The notes below the pieces were generated by a model, which worked only from the letters and a program-made list of their open reading frames with translations, had not been told where the DNA came from and ran no database searches. The position numbers and the translations under genes were made by a program. Shown one piece after another: positions 16,877-25,373 of a DNA stretch of 64,000 nucleotides (positions are counted from its first letter, which is position 1; every line of letters starts with the position of its first letter). The stretch comes from Actinomycetota bacterium (GTDB lineage Bacteria; Actinomycetota; Actinomycetes; S36-B12; UBA10799): contig JACJWU010000003.1 of NCBI GenBank assembly GCA_020636995.1, forward strand, positions 347,975 to 411,974. Direction: 5' to 3'.

Positions 16877-18082
16877 ATGAGGCAGTTGGACCCGGGGACC
16901 ATGCTCGACGCGGTATCGGCCGCGGTCGTGCTCGCCGATGACCAGGGTCGGGTCATCCGGATGAACTCCTACGCGCACAAGGTCTTTCGTGGCCGCCCCA
17001 CCGAGTTGCGGGAGGTGGGCCTCGAGTCGCAGGCCGGTGAACAGACCGTCCGCCGTATGGACGGCAGCTCGGTGACGGCATCGGTTGCAGTCACCGTCAT
17101 CGATGATGGTTTGAGCGTGCTCACCGTCAGCGAATGGGACGGCCACAACGAATACGCCCGGCTCGACCTCAACGCCTTCGGTGTGGGGACCTGGGACTGG
17201 CACATCCCCTCGGGTGACCTGCACTTCGACCGGCGCTGGTTGGAGATGCTCGGATACCAACAGGGGGAGTTGGACTACGACCTGGAGGCCTGGGAGCGGT
17301 TGGTGCACCCGGACGACCGTGATCGCGTGGATGAGGAACTGCGCGCACATCTGGCCGGCCGCACCCCCACGTACCGCTGCGAGTACCGCTGCCGGCATCG
17401 CGACGGCCATTACGTCTGGGTGCTCGACACCGGCACCGTGATCGAGCGCGACGCCACGGGCAGACCCCTACGGGCCAGCGGAATCCATCTGGACATCACC
17501 GATCGCAAGCGCCAGGACGTCGAACGCGAGGAGTTGATCGCCGAACTCGAGCGGACGCGGGATCGGTTGAAGGACCTCGTGCGCATCGACGAGCTCACCG
17601 GTCTGGGTAATCGTCGCGTTCTCGCCGAAGCCATGGACCGTGCCTGGCTCGGTGTGGTCAGCCGCGGCGCCAACGTCGGCGTGCTGATGGTCGACCTCGA
17701 TGGCTTCAAGAACCACAACGACCTGCACGGTCACGCCGATGCGGACTCGGTGCTGCGTTCGGTGGCACTGGCCATGTCGTCGGTCGTGCGCGGCCGGGAC
17801 ACGCTGGTGCGCTTCGGCGGCGACGAGTTCGTGGTGGTACTGCCCGATGCCGAACCCCAGGTGGCGGCCGCGGCGGCGGATCGCATCCGGCAGGCCGTGG
17901 CGCAGAGCTCCCCGGTGACCGCCTCGGTGGGGGTGGCCGTGTGGGTTCCGGGCTGTGGGATCCATGACCCCGATGGCCTGTTCGCGGCCGCTGACCGGGC
18001 GCTGTACGCGGCCAAAGCCGCCGGGCGCGACCGCGCGGCGACCTGGCAGGAAGGCGCCACCTCGGTCCTCCAGCCAGGGTGA
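16877..18082 (+). CDS. PAS-PAS-GGDEF diguanylate cyclase
   Basis: A 401-residue soluble protein. A short N-terminal PAS-like region (about 8-85) is followed by a PAS_3/PAC domain (about 96-210; FGVGTWDWHIPSGDLHFD, RHRDGHYVWVLDTG), a short coil and a GGDEF domain (about 235-390). The active site is intact (RFGGDEFVVVLP, residues 312-323), so it should make cyclic di-GMP from two GTP. An RxxD product-inhibition site (R305-D308) sits exactly five residues before GGDEF. No EAL domain. ATG 16877 lies 7 bases after CAGGCT, a near -10 box. It is divergent from padR. Confidence 0.9.
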   Translation: MRQLDPGTMLDAVSAAVVLADDQGRVIRMNSYAHKVFRGRPTELREVGLESQAGEQTVRRMDGSSVTASVAVTVIDDGLSVLTVSEWDGHNEYARLDLNAFGVGTWDWHIPSGDLHFDRRWLEMLGYQQGELDYDLEAWERLVHPDDRDRVDEELRAHLAGRTPTYRCEYRCRHRDGHYVWVLDTGTVIERDATGRPLRASGIHLDITDRKRQDVEREELIAELERTRDRLKDLVRIDELTGLGNRRVLAEAMDRAWLGVVSRGANVGVLMVDLDGFKNHNDLHGHADADSVLRSVALAMSSVVRGRDTLVRFGGDEFVVVLPDAEPQVAAAAADRIRQAVAQSSPVTASVGVAVWVPGCGIHDPDGLFAAADRALYAAKAAGRDRAATWQEGATSVLQPG

Positions 18083-18121
18083 GGTTGCTTACAGCGGGCT
18101 GTCGGAGCCCGGTTTTGCACC

Positions 18122-18127
18122 TACCCT
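18122..18127 (+). promoter_or_regulatory. -10 box TACCCT for the DUF5318 gene (leaderless)
   Basis: TACCCT ends 6 bases before ATG 18134, with no Shine-Dalgarno between. The 51-base space after the GGDEF stop holds nothing else recognised. Confidence 0.55.
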
Positions 18128-18133
18128 GAAAGC

Positions 18134-18649
18134 ATGGCCGAGATGCGTGCACAGGGCACTGTGCGTGGGAGCAAGGTGCTGGGAGCACCTGGCAAACCCC
18201 CGCGTCCACGGCCGGAACTGGCCGAACCGGAAGACGTGGCGGACCCCCGCGCGCCTCGCCGGGTGGTGGACTACTCGCTGCAGCGTCGGCAGGCGCTGGG
18301 CAAGTTGGTGCTCACCGCGACCGGTGCCAGCGAGAACCTGGATCCGCACCCGGATCTGCTGCGGGCGGCCAAGTACCACGGTGTGCCGCTGGCTGAGAAG
18401 TGCCCGTGGTGCGCCGGCGCCGGCATGGTTCTGCTGCGATACGTGTGGGGCGACGAGCTCGGCGATTACGCCGGACGCCAGCACTCGGCCGCTGAGATCG
18501 ACGAGATGGCCGTGGAGCACGGACAGTTCCGCGTCGACGAGGTCGAGGTCTGCGGTGAGTGCCACTGGCACTTCCGCCGCCGCAGCTATGTGCTGGGTGA
18601 CGGGGTCCCGCGCGCGGCACGCCGGGCCCGCAAGAGCGACACCGTCTAG
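18134..18649 (+). CDS. DUF5318 zinc-ribbon-like protein
   Basis: A 171-residue protein of an actinobacterial family (Rv0049 type) that stands next to ponA. The conserved core starts at VVDYSLQRRQALGKL and contains two cysteine pairs, CPWC near residue 90 and CGEC near residue 140. The second is followed by HWHFRRRSYVLG, so a zinc ribbon is likely. Function is unknown; its constant position beside a penicillin-binding protein gene suggests a cell-wall link. It has a leaderless start. Confidence 0.82.
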   Translation: MAEMRAQGTVRGSKVLGAPGKPPRPRPELAEPEDVADPRAPRRVVDYSLQRRQALGKLVLTATGASENLDPHPDLLRAAKYHGVPLAEKCPWCAGAGMVLLRYVWGDELGDYAGRQHSAAEIDEMAVEHGQFRVDEVEVCGECHWHFRRRSYVLGDGVPRAARRARKSDTV

Positions 18650-18714
18650 AACGGCACCGCGGCGCGCCGCGGCACGTCAAAGACTTGGTGAGATTGAGGA
18701 ACGAGGATATTCAC

Positions 18715-20871
18715 ATGGCTACGAAGGCTCCCGCCAAGCCGAAGAAGGCGAAGCGGCGCTTCATCGACTACCCCCGTGCGGGGAAGTCCGGCGTGCGACG
18801 CTGGCTGCCTTCCTGGAAGCTCACGCTGGGGATCATCGCCACGTTGGTGGTGGCAGCCGTCGCCGGCCTCGGAATGGCGGTGGCCAGCATCGAGGTGCCC
18901 AAACCGAACGACCTCGCTGTGGCGCAAACCACCCGGATCTACTTCGACGACGGCAAGACCGAGATCGGGCGGATCGGTGAGGCCAACCGGACCAGCGTGC
19001 CGCTGGACCGGATCTCGCCGGAGATGCAGGCCGCCATACTGGCCGCCGAGGACCGCGGGTACTACAGCCACGGCGGCTTCGACCCCAAGGGACTGCTGCG
19101 CGCGACGTGGAACAACGTCACCGGTGGCACCACTCAGGGAGCCTCGACCATCACGCAGCAGTACGCCAAGAACGCCTACCTCTCGCAGGAGCAGTCCTTC
19201 GAGCGCAAGTTCAAGGAGCTTGTGCTCTCGGTGAAGCTTGAGACCCAGGCGAGCAAGGACGACATCCTCGCGGATTACCTCAACGCCATCTACTACGGCC
19301 GCGGCGCGTACGGCATCCAGGCGGCGTCCCAGGCCTACTTCGGCAAGACCGCATCGAAGCTCGACGCCGCGGAGGCCGCGTACTTGGCCGCGATCATCCG
19401 GGCACCATCGTTCTACGCCAGCAAGAAGGGCCAGGACGAACTCGAGGGCCGCTGGGACTACGTCGTGGCGGGCATGGTCCAGACCGGGGCGTTGACGCAG
19501 GCTGAGGCCGACGCACTGGTCTTCCCGACCCCCCTGCCGTGGAGTGGTGCCTACAACTACTACAAGGGCACCAACGGGTATCTGCTCGAGGCCGCCAAAG
19601 AGGCAATGCTCGATCTCGGCTACACCGAGGACGACATCAACCTCAACGGCTACCGAGTGACGACATCGATCAACAAGCAGGCACAGGATTCCGCGACCGC
19701 GGCTGTCGAGGAGTACGGTCCGACGTACAACACCGAGGGCCTGCGGATCGGGCTGGCCAGCGTGCGTCCGGGGACCGGCGAGATCGTCGCCATGTACGGC
19801 GGCAAGAACTACCTGAAGAACCAGCTGAACGACGCCACCCAGGCGACCGCGCTGGCCGGTTCGACCTTCAAGCCCTTCGCTCTGACCGCGGCACTGGAGG
19901 ACGGGATCAGCCTGTATTCGACGTGGGACGGCAGTTCTCCGCGGACGATCCAGGGCTACACGCTGCAGAACTACGGCAACGTGAGTTTCGGGACTGTCAC
20001 TCTGCTGAAGGCGACCGAGAACTCGATCAACACCCCGTACGTCGAGCTCGGACTGACGGTTGGCACTGAGAACGTGAAGCGTGCGGCGATCCGTTCCGGC
20101 GTGCCCAAGGACACCACCGGCCTGCTGGCCGATCCGACGACCGTTCTGGGTACCGCCTCACCGACAGCGCTCGACATGGCGCACGCGTACTCGACGTTCG
20201 CCGCACGTGGCGAGCGCGCCGATCTTTCCCTGATCACGCAGGTCAAGACACCGGACAAGCAGGTCGACTACGAGTTCGAACCTAAGACCAAGCAGGAGTT
20301 CGACGTCGACGTGATGGACAACGTCAACTTCGCGCTGCAGCAGGTGGTCAACGTGGGTACGGGTACCACCGCGCTCGGCCTCGGTCGGCCGTCGGCGGGC
20401 AAGACCGGTACGACCGACAACAACATGTCCGCGTGGTACGTCGGCTACACGCCGCAGTTGGCCACGGCCGTGATGATGGCGAAGTCGGATCAGAACGGGA
20501 ACATGGTGACCCTGGAGGGCACCGGCGGGATGTCGAGTGTGACCGGCGGTTCGTTCCCCGCGCAGATCTGGACAGCGTTCAACCGCGGTGCGCTGGAGGG
20601 TTTGCCGGTGGAGACGTTCCCGATGCCGGGCACCTGGGTGGGTTCCGGGGACATCTACCCCTCGACCACCCCGTCCACCAGTCCGTCCGTGTCCCCGAGC
20701 GAGGAGGCCCTGCCGTCCGGTGAGATCAGCGAGACTCCGCAGGAGCCCACGCAGGAGCCTTCGCAGACACCCACCGAGCAGGCCATCGAGCCCTCGGTGA
20801 CCCCTAGCCAGCGGGCGCTCGAGCCGCCACCGTCGCCGTCGGGGGCGGTGTCTCCGTCAGGTAGCCCGTAG
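18715..20871 (+). CDS. ponA: Class A penicillin-binding protein (transglycosylase/transpeptidase)
   Basis: A 718-residue bifunctional PBP. Residues about 35-57 form the membrane anchor (LTLGIIATLVVAAVAGLGMA). A GT51 glycosyltransferase follows (about 95-270; AAILAAEDRGYYSHGGFDPK with the catalytic glutamate, and GASTITQQYAKN). The transpeptidase (about 330-620) has SxxK in AGSTFKPFAL, SxN in ENSINTPYVE and KTG in AGKTGTTDNN. The last ~75 residues are a low-complexity Pro/Ser/Thr/Glu tail outside the membrane, as in mycobacterial PonA. ATG 18715 has GAGGA 8 bases upstream. It polymerises and cross-links peptidoglycan. Confidence 0.93.
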   Translation: MATKAPAKPKKAKRRFIDYPRAGKSGVRRWLPSWKLTLGIIATLVVAAVAGLGMAVASIEVPKPNDLAVAQTTRIYFDDGKTEIGRIGEANRTSVPLDRISPEMQAAILAAEDRGYYSHGGFDPKGLLRATWNNVTGGTTQGASTITQQYAKNAYLSQEQSFERKFKELVLSVKLETQASKDDILADYLNAIYYGRGAYGIQAASQAYFGKTASKLDAAEAAYLAAIIRAPSFYASKKGQDELEGRWDYVVAGMVQTGALTQAEADALVFPTPLPWSGAYNYYKGTNGYLLEAAKEAMLDLGYTEDDINLNGYRVTTSINKQAQDSATAAVEEYGPTYNTEGLRIGLASVRPGTGEIVAMYGGKNYLKNQLNDATQATALAGSTFKPFALTAALEDGISLYSTWDGSSPRTIQGYTLQNYGNVSFGTVTLLKATENSINTPYVELGLTVGTENVKRAAIRSGVPKDTTGLLADPTTVLGTASPTALDMAHAYSTFAARGERADLSLITQVKTPDKQVDYEFEPKTKQEFDVDVMDNVNFALQQVVNVGTGTTALGLGRPSAGKTGTTDNNMSAWYVGYTPQLATAVMMAKSDQNGNMVTLEGTGGMSSVTGGSFPAQIWTAFNRGALEGLPVETFPMPGTWVGSGDIYPSTTPSTSPSVSPSEEALPSGEISETPQEPTQEPSQTPTEQAIEPSVTPSQRALEPPPSPSGAVSPSGSP

Positions 20872-21054
20872 CTGTTCTGTCCGGGCACGTTGGTCACGCG
20901 GCTGCGGCTGATGAGTGGTCGTCCGCCTCGCACTGTGTGCTCTGTGCTGGTTGGAGATCCAGCCCATCTGGTCGAGGCGGCGTGGCGGCCTTCCGCCGTT
21001 GTTCTGGGGAGGGTGCGGGCTTGCTGTGGACCCGTAGCGGGGCCCGTCAGGATC

Positions 21055-21191
21055 TGTCTGGGCAGTCCGGTTAGAGATCGGCATCTTGGTTAGTCGGCGG
21101 CTGGTTGGTTAGAGTCCCACGGCCGTATAGGGCTAACCGGAGTGCTGTATGTCTAACCGGGATGCCGATCTCTAACCGGGATACCGATGAC
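21055..21191. repeat. Dispersed palindromic repeat, family A, copy 1
   Basis: A 137-bp element between the convergent ends of ponA and the GT87 gene. It matches copy 2 (36381-36517) with only five mismatches. The outer arms CCGGTTAGAGATCGGCAT (21067-21084) and ATGCCGATCTCTAACCGG (21162-21179) are a perfect 18-bp inverted repeat. Inside, GGTTAG occurs twice more, and CTAACC twice more beyond the outer arm. No ORF or transposase. The rest of the ponA-GT87 gap (20872-21054) shows nothing recognisable. Confidence 0.85.
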
Positions 21192-21221
21192 CACCGCCCG
21201 GCCGGCCCGGGGCCCGGCCCG

Positions 21222-22568
21222 CTACCGTGACCAACCCCCCTGGGCAGAACCCGTAGCCAACGGGCCGGCCAACGGGTCGAGTTCGCCGGCGCCGTCGGTC
21301 CGGATCGGATCGTGCTGGGGCGCCACAATGTCACGCACGACCATGCCGCACAGCCACGCCGTCACCCCGATGTGGATCAGGATCGCCACGGCGTAGCCCT
21401 CCTTGGACAGGCCCTTGGTGCCCTCGTCCAAACCTGCGAGATAGAGCCACACGGCCACGAAGTAGACCGTCTCCCCGGCCTGCCAGATAAGGAAATCCCG
21501 CCACCGCGTTCTGGCCAGGACCGCCAGTGGCAGCAGCCAGATGACGTACTGGGGTGAGTACACCTTGTTCGTCAGCAGGAACGCGGCGAGGACGAGGAAC
21601 AGCACCTGTCCGACCCGTGGCATGGTCCGGGCGCGCCAGATGAGCAGTGCGATCCCCACACACGCGAGAAGGAACAGTCCAGTGGCGATTGTGTTGAGCC
21701 GGTCGGGCGGGATCTGCCTGCCCGCGGTCGTCAGGGCCAACCAGATCGACCCGAAGTCCTCGCCCCGCTCCTGGCTGAAGGTGTAGAAGCGCGCCCAGCC
21801 ATCGAAGTTGAGCACCATGAACGGGACGTTGACCGCGAGCCAGGCGAGCCCGGCGCCGCCGATGTACTTGCCGAAGGCACCCCATGCCCGGGCCCGCCAG
21901 CACAACAGGAACATCGGCCCGATGAACAGCAGAGGGTAGAACTTGGCGGCGATCCCGAGACCGAGGAACACACCGGACCACCCCGGCTTGTTGTGGGCCC
22001 ACAGCGCGACGGACACCGCCACCAGTGCCACCGGCAGCAGATCCCAGTTGATGGTGCCCGCCAGGATCACCCCGGGCGCCAGCGCCACCATGGCCGCGTC
22101 CCATGGACGGCTGCGCTGGGCCACCGCGGTGGCCAGCACCGCGACGATCCAGCAGGCGAGCAACAGCAGGACGTTGACGTTGAAGAACCAGGACGTATCG
22201 CCGGCCGGCGTGAGTCGCGCGGCCACATAGACGAACACACCGGTCAACGCGGGGTACTCCAGCACCTGGTCCACCGGGAGGTCACTCAGGTACGGGATCG
22301 CGCCGTCGGCCAGGCCGCGGGCGTGGTACAGCGGCGGGATGTCGGAGTAGCACAGGTGCGTGTACTTGCCCGGTCCCCAGCCGTTGAGCAGACAGTGGGC
22401 CTTGCTGAGGTAGCCGACGACCGCGGCCACCGCCGTCATCACCACGAGGACGCGGAAGACGTTCCACCACCCGGTGCCGAGGAGCACGCGTGACCCGGCC
22501 GGGCCGCCGGCCACCTCGCTGCTGCTCGCGGCGACGGGGTCGTCGCGGGTGGGCAGGATCGAGATCAT
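21222..22568 (-). CDS. GT87/DUF2029 polyprenol-phosphate-sugar glycosyltransferase-like membrane protein
   Basis: A 448-residue protein with about ten hydrophobic segments, matching the DUF2029/GT87 family of mannosyltransferases that use polyprenyl-phosphate-mannose on the outer face of the membrane. The extracytoplasmic catalytic-type aspartates are in CYSDIPPLYHARGLADGAIP near the N-terminus; other family blocks are INWDLLPVALVAVSVALW and YSPQYVIWLLPL. The mycobacterial homologue here is Rv0051, next to ponA1. Substrate is not known. Its ATG overlaps the alr stop by 4 bases, so the two are coupled. Confidence 0.8.
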   Translation of the reverse strand: MISILPTRDDPVAASSSEVAGGPAGSRVLLGTGWWNVFRVLVVMTAVAAVVGYLSKAHCLLNGWGPGKYTHLCYSDIPPLYHARGLADGAIPYLSDLPVDQVLEYPALTGVFVYVAARLTPAGDTSWFFNVNVLLLLACWIVAVLATAVAQRSRPWDAAMVALAPGVILAGTINWDLLPVALVAVSVALWAHNKPGWSGVFLGLGIAAKFYPLLFIGPMFLLCWRARAWGAFGKYIGGAGLAWLAVNVPFMVLNFDGWARFYTFSQERGEDFGSIWLALTTAGRQIPPDRLNTIATGLFLLACVGIALLIWRARTMPRVGQVLFLVLAAFLLTNKVYSPQYVIWLLPLAVLARTRWRDFLIWQAGETVYFVAVWLYLAGLDEGTKGLSKEGYAVAILIHIGVTAWLCGMVVRDIVAPQHDPIRTDGAGELDPLAGPLATGSAQGGWSR

Positions 22569-23803
22569 GCGTCGTCGAGGACGGCGTCGAACAGGGCGGT
22601 CGTGTGCCGCACCCGGCAGTCGAGTGTGTCCCCCACCGCAGGGCTGCGCAGGCCGTTGGCCATGCCCTCACGCAACGTGGAGTCGGGCAGCCAGAGCATC
22701 GAGACCTGCATGTGCGGGGGCTCGGCGAACCACAACAACTTGTCGCCCCACTGGAACGGTGAGCGGCTGCGGCCGGTGGCCTCCAGCGCCCCGGTGCCGG
22801 CCGCGATCGCCCGTTGCCGAAGCGAAGCCGCCGGCGTCGGGGCAGCCATTGCCACCCCGTGCGAGGTACCGCCGCCGACCACCAGGAGCAGTCCGTCGCT
22901 GGCGGCCTTGCGCTGCCGGTATCCCACGGCGAACCGGCGGCCGACCGGGTGGACGGCGAGGATGGTGCCCTGCGCCGACAGCGCAGCACCGTCCCCCAGC
23001 CATAGCCGGGTGCCGACGCGGGCATGGACGGTGGCGTCGGGCTCAAGGCCACGCACCGACCGCAGTTCCTCGTCGGTCAGGTGGGACACCCACAGACTGT
23101 TGGCGGTGTCCCCCACCGGGATCTGTGCGCGCATGAGTTCCTCGAGGGCGGCCCGCCAGGTCTTCGACCAGCCCTGCACCTCGATCACGCGGGCACTGGT
23201 GCCGCGGGGGAGTTTCGTCGCCGAGACGTGATGGACCTCTGGCATCGCCAGCGGCAAGTGCAGGGCCAGGCCCTCGATCCGGATGTGTCCTTCGGCCAGT
23301 CCGCGCTGGAAACCCTCATTGCCGACCACAGCCAGGAGATCCGGCTCCAGCATCCCGAAGCGACGCATGCTGGTGATGCCCTCGAGGACGATACGGGAAC
23401 CGGCCGGTAGGGCGGACGGCAGTTGTTTGGCGATCTGCACGTCCGACACGGTGCGGATCACCCGTGGGGCGTAGACCTGCGAGCGCAACGCCTGCCAGGC
23501 CTGTTCGGCCACAGTGTCGCGGGGGTCCCAGGGTGAGAGCACGAGGATGTCGCCGTGGAACCGTTCGGCCACCTCAGGCACCTCGAAGACCGTGCCCACC
23601 GCCAACCGGTCCACTCCGAGGCGGGTCGCCTCGTCAGCAAGGCGCTGCAGGCCCAGCCCGTACCCGTTGCCCTTCGCCACCGGCACCAGATCGCCGAGGC
23701 GGGCGAGGCCTACTTCGCCGCGGATGGCCGCGCGCAGGCTGTCACGGACCGATTCGGTGTGCCGCCGCCACGCGGGACCGTCGACATGCAGCGTGAACGT
23801 CAC
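22565..23803 (-). CDS. Alanine racemase-like PLP protein
   Basis: A 412-residue fold-type III PLP protein. The N-terminal barrel has the PLP-lysine motif VPVAKGNGYGLG, corresponding to Alr AVVKADAYGHG. A C-terminal beta domain follows. Actinobacteria carry this divergent alanine-racemase-like protein directly beside femX. Whether it racemises alanine or another amino acid for the peptide bridge is not decided by sequence. It is between the FemX gene (upstream) and the GT87 gene (downstream, overlapping). The 209-base gap upstream holds repeat B2. Confidence 0.75.
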   Translation of the reverse strand: MTFTLHVDGPAWRRHTESVRDSLRAAIRGEVGLARLGDLVPVAKGNGYGLGLQRLADEATRLGVDRLAVGTVFEVPEVAERFHGDILVLSPWDPRDTVAEQAWQALRSQVYAPRVIRTVSDVQIAKQLPSALPAGSRIVLEGITSMRRFGMLEPDLLAVVGNEGFQRGLAEGHIRIEGLALHLPLAMPEVHHVSATKLPRGTSARVIEVQGWSKTWRAALEELMRAQIPVGDTANSLWVSHLTDEELRSVRGLEPDATVHARVGTRLWLGDGAALSAQGTILAVHPVGRRFAVGYRQRKAASDGLLLVVGGGTSHGVAMAAPTPAASLRQRAIAAGTGALEATGRSRSPFQWGDKLLWFAEPPHMQVSMLWLPDSTLREGMANGLRSPAVGDTLDCRVRHTTALFDAVLDDA

Positions 23804-23865
23804 CGCAGCAGTCTTACATCCCCGGTGACGCGCAGGAAGCAGGGTGCGGCGGACCGGTCAGCACG

Positions 23866-24006
23866 CTCGGCGTACGGAACTGGTTGACCACGGGCCCCGC
23901 CAACCAGTAACACGCGGCGAGCACCCTGCAATGAGTTCGCACAGCGGCGTGTCGCGTATCCAACGGGTTGGCGAGAGGCGCCCAGCAACCAGTTCTGTAC
24001 GCAACC
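23866..24006. repeat. Dispersed palindromic repeat, family B, copy 2
   Basis: Element between alr and femX. It shares ACCAGTAACACGCGG (23903-23917) and GCGGCGTGTCGCGTATC (23944-23960) exactly with copy 1 and has the same two-hairpin plan. The first hairpin is AACTGGTTG (23878-23886) facing CAACCAGTA (23901-23909). It ends 6 bases before the femX stop codon. Confidence 0.75.
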
Positions 24007-24012
24007 GGGGGA

Positions 24013-25134
24013 TCACCGGCGCTTGCGGTACGCCTCGTAGGCCTTGTTCCACAGTGGCCGCAGCACGTGGTCCCACTCCCCGACGTACTCCTGGGCGTAC
24101 CCGCCGGTGCCGACCTTGAACTGGACCAGACCCAGCAGGTGGTCGCCGGCCGTGAGGTTGTCGCTGATGCCACGCAGGTCGTAGACGCTGCACCCCGAGG
24201 CCATGCTGTCGGTGATCATGCGCCACTGGACGGCGTTGGAGGGCCGGACGTTGCGGCTCGCGGTCGTGGAGGCCCCGTAGGAGTACCAGGCGTGATCCCC
24301 GACGGTGACCAAGGTGGTGGCGGCGACCACCTCGCCCTCGTGACGTGCCAGATACAGCCGCAGCCGCCGCGGGTCCTCGGCGTTCATCGCGTCCCACATG
24401 CGCTGGAAGTAGCTCAGCCCCCTGGGAGTGAAGCCGTCGCGTTCACCGGTCTCGACATAGACCGGGTGGAAGAGCGCCAGGTCGTCGCGAGTTCCCTCGA
24501 CCACCTCGACGCCACTCTTCTCCGCCTTGCGGATGTTGCGTCGCCACAGCTGGTTGAAGCCGGCGAACACGTCCTCCTCGGTCCGTCCGGCCAGGGGGAG
24601 TTGGTAGACGTAGCGGGGCTGAACGTCGCCGAAACCTGCACCGCCGCCGGCTTCCTGCAGCCAGCCGGCCGCTACCAGCGCCTTCTGCAGCGCCAGGCCG
24701 GTGGCGAGCTCCTCGTCGGCGGGGGCCTGGGCCAGTCGGGTCACGGCATCGTCGGCGATGGCTTTCTTGACGGTTTCGGCGTGCCAGCGCCGGGTGGCGA
24801 CCGCCGGGCCCATCTTCAGGGCGAACGCCCCCCTGTCCTTGGTGTGCTCCAAAAGCGGCTGCAGCCAGCCGTCGAGGTCGTCGACCACCCGTTCCCAGGG
24901 CAGGACCGGACCCTCGGGGACGTAGGCGAGGAAGCGCTTGACGCGGGGGACCTGCCGGTACAACACCAGAGCCACCCCTACGAGTTCTCCGTCGTCGAAC
25001 CACCCCACGGATTCGCTGTCCCACTCGGCCTTCACGCCGGCCCAGGCGGGCGTCTGCAGGAAGGAGACCGACGGCAGGGTCGTGATGAAGTCGAGGTGCG
25101 TGGAGGCGGAGATGGGCCGCACGGCGATGGTCAC
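24013..25134 (-). CDS. femX: FemX-type aminoacyltransferase (peptidoglycan bridge)
   Basis: A 373-residue FemABX protein with the double GNAT-like fold. Recognisable blocks are FLQTPAWAGVKAEWGWD-like start (FLQTPAWAGVKAEWD), FAGFNQLWRRNIRKAEKSGV, YFQRMWDAM, HAWYSYGASTTASRNVRPSN and QWRMITDSM. The family adds the first amino acid from charged tRNA to the stem peptide of lipid II. Position next to an alanine-racemase-like gene and near ponA supports a wall role. GTG 25134 follows TAGAAT by 7 bases (leaderless). Confidence 0.88.
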   Translation of the reverse strand: MTIAVRPISASTHLDFITTLPSVSFLQTPAWAGVKAEWDSESVGWFDDGELVGVALVLYRQVPRVKRFLAYVPEGPVLPWERVVDDLDGWLQPLLEHTKDRGAFALKMGPAVATRRWHAETVKKAIADDAVTRLAQAPADEELATGLALQKALVAAGWLQEAGGGAGFGDVQPRYVYQLPLAGRTEEDVFAGFNQLWRRNIRKAEKSGVEVVEGTRDDLALFHPVYVETGERDGFTPRGLSYFQRMWDAMNAEDPRRLRLYLARHEGEVVAATTLVTVGDHAWYSYGASTTASRNVRPSNAVQWRMITDSMASGCSVYDLRGISDNLTAGDHLLGLVQFKVGTGGYAQEYVGEWDHVLRPLWNKAYEAYRKRR

Positions 25135-25141
25135 GTGCGTG

Positions 25142-25147
25142 ATTCTA
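25142..25147 (-). promoter_or_regulatory. -10 box TAGAAT for femX (leaderless)
   Basis: On the minus strand TAGAAT ends 7 bases before GTG 25134, with no Shine-Dalgarno. It faces the rpsF operon promoter across about 130 bases. Confidence 0.6.
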
Positions 25148-25169
25148 TGCGGCCCTCACGGTGTGGGAA

Positions 25170-25214
25170 GCAGATTGCGCGGCGGACCACCTACTGGCCG
25201 GCTGCGCAATCTGC
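25170..25214. repeat. Dispersed 45-nt hairpin repeat, family C, copy 1 (inverted)
   Basis: Perfect 11-bp arms GCAGATTGCGC (25170-25180) and GCGCAATCTGC (25204-25214) around a 23-base loop. Reverse-complemented, the whole 45 bases align without gaps to copies 2 and 3 at 44178 and 44278, including the loop core CCGGCCAGT-GGTGGTC. It lies in the divergent femX/rpsF promoter region. Confidence 0.8.
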
Positions 25215-25241
25215 CTGATGCCGAATCCCGGCGCTGTGCCG

Positions 25242-25250
25242 TTATCCACA
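25242..25250 (+). promoter_or_regulatory. Perfect DnaA box TTATCCACA upstream of rpsF
   Basis: TTATCCACA is the strict DnaA box consensus. It lies about 30 bases upstream of the probable -10 box (25280-25285) of the ribosomal protein/SSB operon, a position where bound DnaA could affect transcription. Chance occurrence of one 9-mer is possible. Confidence 0.45.
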
Positions 25251-25279
25251 CCTCGTGGCCGGCTTCACCGACCATCCGT

Positions 25280-25285
25280 TACCCT
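25280..25285 (+). promoter_or_regulatory. Candidate -10 box TACCCT for rpsF-ssb-rpsR-rplI
   Basis: The same TACCCT hexamer used by pcnA and other genes here. It would start a transcript near 25292 and give an 80-base leader containing the SD-sequestering hairpin. No convincing -35 box is seen. Confidence 0.45.
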
Positions 25286-25319
25286 GGAAGGGCGTGGTTG
25301 TCGCCGCGCAGACGCCAAG

Positions 25320-25365
25320 ACCTCCTGCCACGGAAAGACCGTGGCCGCATGAGTCCAGAGGAGGT
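25320..25365 (+). promoter_or_regulatory. Candidate S6:S18 ribosomal protein leader (SD-sequestering hairpin)
   Basis: ACCTCCT (25320-25326) is exactly complementary to AGGAGGT (25359-25365), the Shine-Dalgarno of rpsF. Between them CCACGG (25328-25333) pairs with CCGTGG (25339-25344) under an AAAGA loop. This leaves a 14-base bulge beginning CCG (25345-25347). A hairpin with a CCG-containing bulge is the known binding site of the S6:S18 complex in rpsF leaders, so feedback repression of the operon is likely (inference from the published motif class). Confidence 0.6.
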
Positions 25366-25373
25366 GGTCGCAG

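Noticed and set aside
21055..21191. Insertion sequence
   Set aside because: Family A has long inverted arms but is only 137 bp and encodes nothing; no transposase is seen anywhere in the window. MITE origin remains possible.
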